A stretch of 58,751 bases of DNA, taken from Oscillospiraceae bacterium (lineage in GTDB: Bacteria; Bacillota; Clostridia; Saccharofermentanales; Saccharofermentanaceae). The stretch's first letter is position 1. Each line of letters opens with the position of its first letter. Positions 1 through 9,000 of this stretch are shown piece by piece. The DNA lies in assembly GCA_902802325.1 (NCBI GenBank), contig CADCLV010000007.1:1-58751 (forward strand), in the 5' to 3' direction. The translations under genes and the position numbers were made by a program. The notes below the pieces were generated by a model. That model ran no database searches, had not been told where the DNA came from, and worked only from the letters and a program-made list of their open reading frames with translations.

Positions 1-45
1 AAAAAGGATCTCTTAGGGAGGTTATATGGATTTTATGTGGAGATG

Positions 46-77
46 AAAAAAACGCGCAGATCAGAGATCCCTGCGCG
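46..77 (-). terminator. Rho-independent terminator of the hypothetical gene at 114-755
   Basis: On the minus strand a 7-bp GC stem (CGCGCAG at 53-59 pairing with CTGCGCG at 71-77, 11-nt loop) is followed by seven U residues (46-52). It lies about 40 bp past the stop codon at 114, so it ends the two-component-system unit. The remaining bases 1-45 hold nothing I can identify. Confidence 0.85.
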
Positions 78-113
78 GCTACACGTTACTTCAATTACGG
101 ACATCAGCTGATC

Positions 114-755
114 TTAGAAAAGATGCCACATCTCTCCGTTGGGCATAATGTGGATATCCCCGGGAAGGATCTCGATGACTTCCCCGGTCTCGATATCGCG
201 GACCACAGTCTCTTCCCGATAGTCCGGATCTTCGTACCAGCGGTTCAGATAAAGGCGGTTTCCTTCCATATAAAAGAAGCTTTCTTTCTCGGAGATCTTG
301 ATAGTATTTTTCTTCGGCCACACAATTTCCAGCGTGCCGTCATTCCCCTGGCGCGTCAGCGTCAGCGGGTGCTCGAAAAGGCGAAGGTTAAAGCAGTCTT
401 TTACATCCGAAAGAGAAAAGGAATCCAGTTCTTTGCAGGTCCGGCTTTCGCAATCAAACTGGTGGATCGTGATGACGTCACTTGGAAAATCCACTGAAAT
501 AAACGAGATCTTCCCGTCCCGATAGACCGGCTCGCCGATGGCATTATTCGAACAAGAAGAAAGAGGTTCGATCACGGTTGCATCCGGATAATGGATCAGG
601 TAAAGATGGTTCCCGTCCACATGGCCGTTGTGCTCATAGATCTCCTGCGCCTCATATAGATCGCCATTATCGTAATCCATCGCATAATACCACTCCGCCG
701 TGCCCTCTCTCACCGGCCGCATAAATGTAATTCCATGAAGATCCAGTTCCTTCAT
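114..755 (-). CDS. Hypothetical soluble protein downstream of a two-component system
   Basis: A 213-residue protein I do not recognise. It has no signal peptide or membrane segment and is rich in short beta-strand-like stretches with aromatic and acidic residues (for example WYYAMDYDNG near the start and IHIMPNGEMWHLF at the end), which suggests a small propeller-like or beta-rich fold; this is inference only. I chose the ATG at 755 because GGAGGAG sits just upstream of it; the in-frame GTG 18 bp further out would put that sequence inside the gene. The gene follows the histidine kinase by about 43 bp and ends at a clear terminator, so it is probably the last gene of the response regulator-kinase unit. 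A role in or under the control of that signalling system is guessed from position only. Confidence 0.75.
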   Translation of the reverse strand: MKELDLHGITFMRPVREGTAEWYYAMDYDNGDLYEAQEIYEHNGHVDGNHLYLIHYPDATVIEPLSSCSNNAIGEPVYRDGKISFISVDFPSDVITIHQFDCESRTCKELDSFSLSDVKDCFNLRLFEHPLTLTRQGNDGTLEIVWPKKNTIKISEKESFFYMEGNRLYLNRWYEDPDYREETVVRDIETGEVIEILPGDIHIMPNGEMWHLF

Positions 756-798
756 TTTTATCTCCTCCAGCACTTTTCACTCTTCAAAAAACACTCTG

Positions 799-2292
799 TC
801 ACGTATTCTCTTCCGTAGCCGCCGGGATCTCGATCGTCGCCAGAACATCTTTTCCGTCATTTTCCATCCGGCATCCGCCGCCTTGTTTTTCGATGATCAG
901 CCTGGCCAGATAAAGCCCCAGCCCGGAGCCGCCGGATCTTCTGTTTCTCGATTTATCTGCCCGATAAAAAGGCTCGAAAAGATGCGCAAGATCTTCTTCC
1001 TCGATATGCCCTGCATTCCGGATCTGCACGCGGATCACTTTTTCATTTTCGGACACTGTGCGATCCACGTCAACCTTCACGCTCTCTGCGTCAACAAAGA
1101 CCGTCGTGCCTTCTTCGGAATAAAAAGCCGCATTACTGAGAAATGCGCCCACTGCCAGCGACGTCAGTTCCTTGTTTCCATCGAAGATCAGATCGTTTTC
1201 AAAAGACAGATCCATCCGAAGTCCCCGGGACTTAAAAAGATCTTCGCACTCTCCTATCTTCTCCTCAAGAAGCTGCACCATGTCGACACGGGAAAACACG
1301 ATTTCTTTTCCCGACTGCATCCGCGAAGCAGTCAGGATCTCATTGATCAGACCTTCCATCCGCTTGACCGTTCCCAGCGCCCGCGGCAAATACACTTCGT
1401 GATCGGTGTAGGGCTCCACGCCTTCGATCATGCCCCGGATCTGTCCCTCCAGGATCGTCACCGGTGTCTTCAGTTCATGAGACGCCGCAGAGAAAAACAT
1501 ATCCTTCTGGCTTTCCAGTTCCTTGCGGTGCGCTACCTCTTCTTCCAGTTCCGTAGTCCGCTTCTTCAAAGCCCCCATCTTCTCCTGAAGACTCTCCGCC
1601 ATGGCATCCAGATCCCGCCCCAGATCACCGATCTCGTCGCCCCGCTTCGTGTTGCATTTCCGCGAAAAATCCATCTCCGCCATATTGTGGGAAATGTCGC
1701 TGAGATTTTTTACCGGACGGGCGAAAAGGAAAGTATAGATCACCGAGCAAAGAAGAGAGATCCCCGTGATCACCAGCACCATCAGCGGAAGGCTTGTGCG
1801 GACCGACCTGGGCAGGACATTCTGCTTTTCGGTATTGAAAAAGTAAGCGATCTCATATCGCGTATTTCCTTCACTTTGCCAGATGGTGCCTTCATTCACA
1901 TACCAGTAGGTAAATGTTCCGCTTTCATCGTCACCGCTGACCTTCTCTTCCCGCGCCCGGACTTCTTCCTCCGTCTTCAGCGCACGCTTCGAATGGGTCT
2001 CGGCCAGCACCTTTTTGTCCGGCGTGGATTTTTCTGCGTCGTAGATCGCAATATCGATGCCGGTGTCCGAAATAAACTCGTCGATCATGCGCGATCCGGT
2101 GACTTCATCCACATGCTGCAGCCGGTTCACCAGATCGAACACCTGGATATAATCTTCATCTGTTTTGGAAAGATACGTCGACGGTGTCGCAAAATACAGC
2201 ACGACCAGGATCGCGCCCCCAGCCAGGATCTGCATCAGGAACGTAATGAGAAAGACTTTGACGGACAGCCGGTTAAGAAATTTCTTTCGCAA
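799..2292 (-). CDS. Sensor histidine kinase (HAMP-HisKA-HATPase)
   Basis: Membrane sensor kinase of about 497 residues that should phosphorylate the response regulator encoded just upstream. Order of parts: an N-terminal membrane segment (about residues 13-35), an extracytoplasmic loop of about 130 residues, a second membrane segment, a HAMP linker beginning at the RPVKNLSD sequence, the phospho-acceptor box with SHELKTP (His is the acceptor), an N box around LSNAAFYSEEG and a G box GSGLGLYLA. I prefer the TTG start at 2292, preceded by GGGGGT and overlapping the regulator by 20 bp, over a GTG-type start further upstream that has no binding site; this is a judgement. The extracytoplasmic sensor region is charged and not of a family I can name, so the signal is unknown. 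Translational coupling with the regulator is likely from the overlap. Confidence 0.9.
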   Translation of the reverse strand: MRKKFLNRLSVKVFLITFLMQILAGGAILVVLYFATPSTYLSKTDEDYIQVFDLVNRLQHVDEVTGSRMIDEFISDTGIDIAIYDAEKSTPDKKVLAETHSKRALKTEEEVRAREEKVSGDDESGTFTYWYVNEGTIWQSEGNTRYEIAYFFNTEKQNVLPRSVRTSLPLMVLVITGISLLCSVIYTFLFARPVKNLSDISHNMAEMDFSRKCNTKRGDEIGDLGRDLDAMAESLQEKMGALKKRTTELEEEVAHRKELESQKDMFFSAASHELKTPVTILEGQIRGMIEGVEPYTDHEVYLPRALGTVKRMEGLINEILTASRMQSGKEIVFSRVDMVQLLEEKIGECEDLFKSRGLRMDLSFENDLIFDGNKELTSLAVGAFLSNAAFYSEEGTTVFVDAESVKVDVDRTVSENEKVIRVQIRNAGHIEEEDLAHLFEPFYRADKSRNRRSGGSGLGLYLARLIIEKQGGGCRMENDGKDVLATIEIPAATEENT

Positions 2293-2956
2293 CTTTATAC
2301 CCCCGTCCCCGCACCGTCTCAATCAGGGATCCGGCCTCTCCCAGCTTATGCCGGAGATTCTTGATATGGCTGTCCACGATCCGCTCGTCCACAAAAGAGT
2401 TATAGTCCCAGAGCATGTCCAGGAGCATTTCCCGTGTAAAGACACGCCCCGGATTCTTCAGGAAAAGCACTAGAAGGTCGAATTCTCTCGTGGTCAGGTC
2501 CACTTTCGTTTTTCCCGCCATGACTTCCATCGTGTCAGTGTTTACAAGGATCGGGCCATAAGAAAGGACCGCTCCGGAATTTGCCGCCGAAGTCGCATCT
2601 CCCCGACGAAGCACCGCATGAACTTTTCGAAGAAACACCGGCATGGAAAAAGGCTTGGTCACATAGTCATCCGCCATGGAATCGTAGCCCTTCAAAAGAG
2701 ACTTTTCATCCCCCAGGGCCGACAGGAAAATCACCGGCACATCCGATTGTTTTTTGATGACTTCACAGACACCGTACCCGTCGATCTTCGGGATCATGAT
2801 ATCCAGGATCACCAGGTCAAAACTTTCTTTTGAAAAAAGAGACAGCGCCGCCACACCATCTTCCGCAGATCGCACTTCGTAGCCCTCATGCGTCAGATAG
2901 TTTTCTAAAAGTTCCCGGATATCCGGCTCATCTTCCACGACCAAAATTCTCTTCAT
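2273..2956 (-). CDS. OmpR/PhoB-family response regulator
   Basis: A 227-residue regulator with a receiver domain (acidic pocket at VVEDEPD, phospho-acceptor Asp in VILDIMIPKIDG, Lys in VTKPFS) and a C-terminal winged-helix DNA-binding domain (LTTREFDLL, a wing ending in TVRGRGYKV). It forms a pair with the kinase that overlaps its 3' end. The start at the ATG of MKRILVVEDE matches the family start exactly. No Shine-Dalgarno sequence precedes this ATG; instead a perfect TATAAT ends 6 bp upstream, so the message may be leaderless (see findings). Target genes cannot be read from the sequence; the hypothetical gene at 114-755 is a neighbour candidate. Confidence 0.93.
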   Translation of the reverse strand: MKRILVVEDEPDIRELLENYLTHEGYEVRSAEDGVAALSLFSKESFDLVILDIMIPKIDGYGVCEVIKKQSDVPVIFLSALGDEKSLLKGYDSMADDYVTKPFSMPVFLRKVHAVLRRGDATSAANSGAVLSYGPILVNTDTMEVMAGKTKVDLTTREFDLLVLFLKNPGRVFTREMLLDMLWDYNSFVDERIVDSHIKNLRHKLGEAGSLIETVRGRGYKVAKEIS

Positions 2957-2962
2957 GCTGAC

Positions 2963-2968
2963 ATTATA
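2963..2968 (-). promoter_or_regulatory. Possible -10 box (TATAAT) for a leaderless response regulator mRNA
   Basis: TATAAT on the minus strand, 6 bp from the ATG at 2956. Typical spacing would put transcription start at the A of the ATG. No good -35 hexamer is present 16-18 bp upstream, which lowers confidence. Confidence 0.35.
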
Positions 2969-3156
2969 AAGCACTTCTGTGAATTTTGTATGGATTTATA
3001 CAGGCAGAATACCAATGAATGTCCGAGAACTGGAAAGTAGTTATCAGCAGCTGGTTTTCCCACTCCCTATCGGTCGTATCAGCATCTGAGAAAAACCTCC
3101 TACCCGCGTCCGTCACATGCGTCAAAAAGGTTTTCAAAACTCCGCCTGTTTCGCGT

Positions 3157-3190
3157 AAAAAAGAACCGGTGAAAAACTCTTCACCGGCTC
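3157..3190 (-). terminator. Rho-independent terminator of the uracil permease gene
   Basis: Minus-strand stem of 11 bp (3180-3190 pairing with 3163-3173, one G-U pair; core CCGGTGAA/TTCACCGG) followed by six U (3157-3162), 26 bp after the permease stop codon. The rest of 2975-3215 holds no gene that I can support. Confidence 0.9.
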
Positions 3191-3215
3191 TTCATTTCAA
3201 GCACTATTTCAGTTC

Positions 3216-4640
3216 TTACTTTTTCTTCTTATTCTGGATCTTTCTTTTCGTGTCCGCGCGAAGGGGACGGCTTGAGATCGTCAGCTCCCCGCCTTCTTCA
3301 GAAGCAAAAGCTTTATTGGCGCCTTTGTATTCTTTTTCCTCAAGAGGAAGTACCGCATTCAGTACAATTCCGACTACAGCACCGAGAGCCAGACCGGAAA
3401 GTGCAAATTCCACAGAACCGATCTTCACGACGATGTCTCCGGAAATGGCGCTGGAGTATTTCACACCGATGGACAGAACCAGGATCAAAGCCGCAATGAT
3501 GATGTTCCGGCTCTTACTGAAATCCACCTGATTCTCTACGATGTTCCTGACACCGACTGCGGAGATCATACCATACAGAACGAGAGAAACACCACCTACC
3601 GTTGCGGCCGGCATGGAGGCGATCAAAGCAGCGAATTTCGGAGAGAAAGAGAATACGATCGCGCAATAGGCAGCGATACGGATGACCCGCGGATCGTATA
3701 CTTTTGTCAGAGAAAGAACACCGGTATTTTCGCCATATGTGGTATTGGCCGGTGCGCCGAAAAGCGAAGCCAGCATGGTTGCCAGACCATCACCCAGAAG
3801 AGTTCTGTGTAGGCCCGGATCTTCGATGAAATTTCTGTCGGTGGTCGAAGAGATCGCCGAGATATCACCGATGTGCTCCACCATCGTGGCCAGTGCGATC
3901 GGCATGATGGCGATGATGGATGTGGCGATTTGGGACGTATCCGGAGAACGGAATACTTCAAATACAGTATCCTTCATCTTGAAAGGAAGTCCGATCCAGG
4001 CCGCCTGCTTGACCGGTTCGAAATCCACGATCTTCAGGCAGCAGGCCGCTATATAGGAAACGATCACGCCTAAGATGATCGGTATGATCTTGATCATGCC
4101 CTTACCATAGATATTGCAAAGGATCACAACGAGTATGGCCAGGAGCGCTACCGGCCAGTTTTTGCGGCAGCTGTCGATTGCCGTAGAAGACAATGTCAGT
4201 CCGATAGCGATAATGATCGATCCGGTAACGACCGGCGGGAAGAAACGCATGATCTTCTTCTGTCCGAATGCTTTGATCAAGGCGGCTAATACCAGATACA
4301 GAAGGCCTGCGGCCATGACACCCAGACAGGCATACGGAAGAAGTTCCGGATGAAGGATCTCATTTCCATCCGGTCCGATGCTCCAGGCAACTGTCTTATA
4401 TCCGCCGATAAATGCAAAAGACGAACCTAAGAATGCAGGTACTTTTCCTTTTGTGAGAAAGTGGAAAAGCAACGTACCTAATCCGGCGAAAAGAAGTGTC
4501 GCCGATACAGAAAGTCCGGTCAGCGCCGGAACGAGAACCGTCGCGCCGAACATCGCAAACATATGCTGAAATCCGAGCACGAACATCTTTGGATATCCGA
4601 GCGAACGCGCATCGTATATCCCGCTTTTTTTATCACTCAT
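3216..4640 (-). CDS. uraA: Uracil/xanthine permease (NCS2 family)
   Basis: Polytopic inner-membrane nucleobase:cation symporter of 474 residues, close to the usual family length plus a short charged tail (KRKIQNKKKK). It shows the family signatures FLGSSFAFIGGY in the third segment region and the substrate-site motif NTTYGENTG with its conserved Glu, and about 12-14 hydrophobic segments. These favour a UraA/PyrP-type uracil carrier over xanthine or urate members, although substrate choice cannot be proved by reading. Start ATG at 4640 is preceded by AAGGAGGGTG. The gene is monocistronic: it has its own promoter region with a tandem 9-bp repeat (4662-4679) and a strong terminator. No PyrR-type attenuator fold was recognised in the short leader. 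Confidence 0.9.
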   Translation of the reverse strand: MSDKKSGIYDARSLGYPKMFVLGFQHMFAMFGATVLVPALTGLSVSATLLFAGLGTLLFHFLTKGKVPAFLGSSFAFIGGYKTVAWSIGPDGNEILHPELLPYACLGVMAAGLLYLVLAALIKAFGQKKIMRFFPPVVTGSIIIAIGLTLSSTAIDSCRKNWPVALLAILVVILCNIYGKGMIKIIPIILGVIVSYIAACCLKIVDFEPVKQAAWIGLPFKMKDTVFEVFRSPDTSQIATSIIAIMPIALATMVEHIGDISAISSTTDRNFIEDPGLHRTLLGDGLATMLASLFGAPANTTYGENTGVLSLTKVYDPRVIRIAAYCAIVFSFSPKFAALIASMPAATVGGVSLVLYGMISAVGVRNIVENQVDFSKSRNIIIAALILVLSIGVKYSSAISGDIVVKIGSVEFALSGLALGAVVGIVLNAVLPLEEKEYKGANKAFASEEGGELTISSRPLRADTKRKIQNKKKK

Positions 4641-4661
4641 ACTACACCCTCCTTAACTTAG

Positions 4662-4679
4662 TTCCACTATTTCCACTAT
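4662..4679. repeat. Tandem 9-bp direct repeat in the uracil permease promoter region
   Basis: TTCCACTAT occurs twice with no gap (4662-4670, 4671-4679), 22-39 bp before the permease ATG. On the minus strand the same bases contain TATAGT, a possible -10 box, with TTGCCT 19 bp further upstream. It could be an operator or only part of a weak promoter. Confidence 0.5.
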
Positions 4680-4705
4680 AGCACAACAAAGGAAAGTGCA
4701 GGCAA

Positions 4706-6064
4706 CTAAAATCCGCGATCTTTCAGTTTTGCCACCAATTGCACATAAAATTCGCGCACATCATATCCGTCGATATTTTCCCGGTTCAGATCGATCACGT
4801 CTCCATGGGAAATGCCACGCTTTCCGTTGACCGTGATGAACTGATATTCCGATCCCCACTGAAAAGATTTTTCTCCCACCAGACCATCGTTGGCGCCGTC
4901 AAAATGATGCACCAGAAGCGTCGAAAAATTAAGGGGAAAACGACCTGAGGAAGGACGGTTCAATTTCGATCCGAAGCTCTGGCAGAAGATCCCTTCCGGA
5001 TCCGGCATTTCTTCGTTGAGTTTTTCGCAGGCAGAGTGGGTCAGGTCATTTACCGCAGCCAGAAAATCCGGATTCGGATCACCGGCTTTCCGAAGGGCCG
5101 CTTCATACATCTCGGCCACACGCTGCTGATGAGACGGGCCGATCTTTCCTAAAAGATAGTCTGCAAATTCACATCCGCGATGCGGTGTATTCATGGTCGT
5201 AAGACTGGCCACATAAGGGCCTGCACCGAAACGGGCAATGGCCATACGGGTATCCAGTCCCCCTTTTGAGTGGGCGATGACATTGACTTTTCCGCAGCCG
5301 GTCTCTTCACAGATCTTCTTGATCCGCTCCGCCAGTTCTTCCCCGCTACTGACCACGGATGCCGCCGACTGCTGTTCGCCGTAGAAGATTTTGGCTCCGT
5401 TTGCTTCCAGTTCTTTTGGCACCCGTCCCCAGTAATTAAAGAAACGGAAGTCACGGAAGAACACTCCATGGACCATCAGGATTGGATACTTTGTTGCACA
5501 GATTTTTTCTCCGGCACGGGATTCATTCAGAAGGATCTTTTCATTTTCAAACTTTACTTCTTTGTCCGCTTTACGGATCATGATCCCCAGAACGACCAGA
5601 TTCATGACCGGAATCATGCCGCAGACCGCGCCGATCACACGAAACTTCAAGCCCAGCTGCGAGGAAGTCAGATAGATGCGGATGATGCCGTCCCAGAACA
5701 GAAGATTCTCGATAAGGACCACCAGAAGGATATGCCCGGTCCATTTCCAGGGCGCATCGCCGATAGCCGGAATCTCCATAGAAGATTCCAGATTTCCCAT
5801 CATGGCAGGAATGTTGAAAAGGAGTACGGCCACCATGGACACCAGAAAGATCTTCAAAAGTGCAGTTCCGCTTTTCGTGTTTCTTAGTTTCAGCGAATGG
5901 ATCTTCGAAAGAGACCCCGGGAAAACCGGAATAACCAGGATCAGAATAAAAAGCGGGATCAGAAGCATCAGAAAGAGCCTGGAGATCGGAAGGAACACAA
6001 TGTTTCCCAGAGCCAGCGCACAGGCCGTAGAAATCAGAAAATAAAGTATCTCTAAAACGATCAT
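4706..6064 (-). CDS. Membrane-anchored alpha/beta-hydrolase, lipase-like
   Basis: A 452-residue protein with about five hydrophobic segments in the first 170 residues and a C-terminal alpha/beta-hydrolase domain. The catalytic domain opens with the oxyanion sequence PILMVHGVFF and carries the nucleophile elbow AHSKGG (G/A-x-S-x-G, Ser nucleophile); the TMNTPHRGCEFADYL stretch and the late GANDGLVGEKS (Asp) and GISHGDV (His) stretches resemble bacterial triacylglycerol lipases of the LipA type. Likely substrate is a lipid ester at the membrane; the membrane-domain fusion is unusual for these secreted lipases. The start ATG at 6064 follows TAGGAGGGGCT. It lies 19 bp after mfd and is probably the last gene of the glmU-pth-mfd unit. 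Confidence 0.8.
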   Translation of the reverse strand: MIVLEILYFLISTACALALGNIVFLPISRLFLMLLIPLFILILVIPVFPGSLSKIHSLKLRNTKSGTALLKIFLVSMVAVLLFNIPAMMGNLESSMEIPAIGDAPWKWTGHILLVVLIENLLFWDGIIRIYLTSSQLGLKFRVIGAVCGMIPVMNLVVLGIMIRKADKEVKFENEKILLNESRAGEKICATKYPILMVHGVFFRDFRFFNYWGRVPKELEANGAKIFYGEQQSAASVVSSGEELAERIKKICEETGCGKVNVIAHSKGGLDTRMAIARFGAGPYVASLTTMNTPHRGCEFADYLLGKIGPSHQQRVAEMYEAALRKAGDPNPDFLAAVNDLTHSACEKLNEEMPDPEGIFCQSFGSKLNRPSSGRFPLNFSTLLVHHFDGANDGLVGEKSFQWGSEYQFITVNGKRGISHGDVIDLNRENIDGYDVREFYVQLVAKLKDRGF

Positions 6065-6083
6065 AGCCCCTCCTATCTCACGT

Positions 6084-9000
6084 TCAGTTCACAGGTGCAT
6101 TTCCCGAAGAAGCCGTATCTTTTTCCTTATTGTCCGCTTCTTCCTTTTTCTCGGAACTATCCAGTGCGGCGCTCATAATATCCAGAAGCTCCGCCACTCT
6201 CTGCACCAGAAGACTTCTTTCTTTTTGCGGCGGCGTATACTGAAGGAAAGGCACTTTCAGGGAATACACCATAATGTAGCCTTTATACCGCGGGTCGTCT
6301 CCCGCAAGAAGAAGCGCTGCTGCGGCATTGGTGACACCTGGCCGGTAGAAAAGCTTGGCCGTATCTTTTTCCAGCTCCGCTCTTTCGAATCCCAGGCGTC
6401 CTGCCAGGTGGCGGATAATGGAAACATTCGAAAGGATCGACACTTCTTTCGGCACATCGCCGAAACGGTCCAGAAGCTCTTCTTCCAGATCGTCTCTTTC
6501 TTTAATGGACGCCACATTCTGGATCCTTCTGTATACATCCATGCGCTGGCCGTCATCCGGAATATAGGACGGAGAAATGTAGGCATCTTCCTGCATCTTG
6601 ACCACCGTATCTTCAATCGGCGCCGTCCAGGTGCCGGACAGTTTCTTTATCTCTTCATCCAGCATACGGCAGTAAAGTTCATAGCCGATCACGTCCATCT
6701 GGCCGTGCTGCTCCGCGCCTAAGAGATTTCCGGCGCCGCGCACTTCCAGATCCTTCATGGCGATCTTAATACCGGATCCCAGTTCCGTGAAATCACGGAT
6801 CGCCGCCAGACGCTTTTCCGCATCTTCTTTCAGGACCTTTTCCGGCTCATAGGTAATGTAGGCATAGGCCTGCCGGTCCGATCTTCCTACACGTCCCTTC
6901 AGCTGGTAGAGCTGGGAAAGACCGAAGCGGTCACTGTTTTCCACGATGATCGTATTGACGTTCGGCATATCCACACCGGACTCGATAATGGTGGTACATA
7001 CCAGCACATCGGCTTCGTGATGGATAAAAGATTCGATGATATGTTCCAGTTCCCTCTCACTCATCTGCCCGTGGGCATAGACGATCCGGGCTCCCGGCAG
7101 AAGCGCAGAAAGTTCCTCCGCTTTTTCCGCGATCAGGTGAGTGTTGTTGAAAAGATAGAACACCTGGCCGTGCCGCTCGATCTCACGAAGGCACGCTTCC
7201 GCAATGATCTGCGGATCATATTCGATCACATAGGTCTGTACCGGACGGCGGTCCTGAGGCGGTTCTTCTAAGACAGAAATATCCCGGATGCCCGCAAGTG
7301 ACATATGCAAAGTACGGGGGATCGGCGTAGCCGTTAATGTCAGCACATCCACCGTATTTCGAAGATTTTTCAGTTTCTCTTTGTGGTTGACGCCGAAGCG
7401 CTGCTCCTCGTCAATGACCAGAAGTCCCAGGTTCTTCGGCTCGATATCTTTACTTAAGACACGGTGGGTACCCACCACCACATCCACGGTTCCGTCGTTG
7501 ATGCCGTTAACTGCCCGCTTCACTTCTTTCGGAGTGGCAAAGCGGCTCAAAAGCGCAATGCGGAACGGATAGCCGCGAAGTCTTTCTTTCAGGTTATCGT
7601 AGTGCTGCTGCACCAGTACGGTGGTCGGCGCCAGAAGGATCGCCTGCTTTCCTTCGGCAATGCACTTGAAGATGGCACGGAAGGCCACTTCTGTTTTTCC
7701 GAATCCTACATCACCGCAAAGGAGACGGTCCATGGAACGCTTGGACTCCATGTCTTTTTTGATCTCGGTAATGGCCCGCATCTGGTCTTCTGTTTCCTGG
7801 AAAGGAAAGTCATCTTCGAACTGGGCCTGCCAGACCGTATCCGGCTGGAAAGCGTGACCTCCCAGGGCCTGGCGCTTGGCATACAGCTCCACCAGGTCAA
7901 AGGCCAGTTTCTTAATGGATGACTGAGCCCTGGCAACAGATTTTCCCCATTCGCTGCTTCCCAGGCGGGCCAGCTTCGGTGTTCTTCCGTCGGAGGCCAC
8001 ATATTTCTGGATATGGTCCAGCCTGTCCATGGGGATATAAAGATGGTCATCGTTGGCATAGGTGATCTGCAGATAGTCGCGCTTGGCGCCCTCGATCTCC
8101 AAGTTCACCAATCCGTCATAGCGGCCCACGCCGTTTTCATCATCCACCACCAGTTCGCCCGGCACCAGATCCGAGAACAGGTCGATGGTCATGCCGCCTT
8201 TTTTCTTCTTCTTGATACCCCGGTCCACACCAAATACATCCTGGGTACCGATGACCATCAGGGAAATGGCGGGATAGATAAATCCATCCGGAAGTGGACG
8301 CGGGATCAGAACCGGCATGCTGTTTCTTTCGAAAAGGAAGGTCCGGAGTTTATCGGCCCGCTGGCCGCTTCCGCTCAAAATATAGGTGGACTGCCCGGCT
8401 GCATTTCTTTCCCGGATCAGGTCCGCCAGCGCTTCTTCGTGGCCCCGGTAGCTGTTACAGGCCGTACCGGGAATAGACACATGGACTCCGCCCGGAAGAC
8501 CGTTACTGGTACCCGGCAATACCGCCATGGCAATGACCTGCTTCTTATCCAGTTCACGGAACACATCCGGGATCTTGGAAAGGGCTTCCTGACAGATCGC
8601 CGGCACCATGCCTTTTTCAAAGGCATTGCGGAACCTGGCTTCAAAATCCGCCGCCACGCCGTCCATTCTGGATCTGACCTGACCCAGTTCATCCACATAC
8701 AGAGTATCCCCCAAGCTTCGGACGAACTGCAGGATCGATTCGGTTTTCGGACAAAGAACAGAGATCCATTTTTCCCATCCGGCAAAAGCACCTCCGGTGC
8801 GAAGACCATCGCTTTCTTTTCCGATCATGCGGGTCATGGAATCGATGCTGTTTCTGTCCGCGCCGATGGCCGCCGCTTTCTTCGCAGCCTGCTCGCCCAG
8901 CATCACCATCTGGTCGGCAAGAGACTCCCATTTCTTTCCCGGCACCAGAAGTTCCGACGCCGGATAAACGGTATATTCTTTCAGCTGTTCTTCCGAACGT

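Noticed and set aside
4641..4705. PyrR-type attenuator before the uracil permease
   Set aside because: The leader is too short for anti-antiterminator and terminator folds, and no terminator hairpin is seen there.
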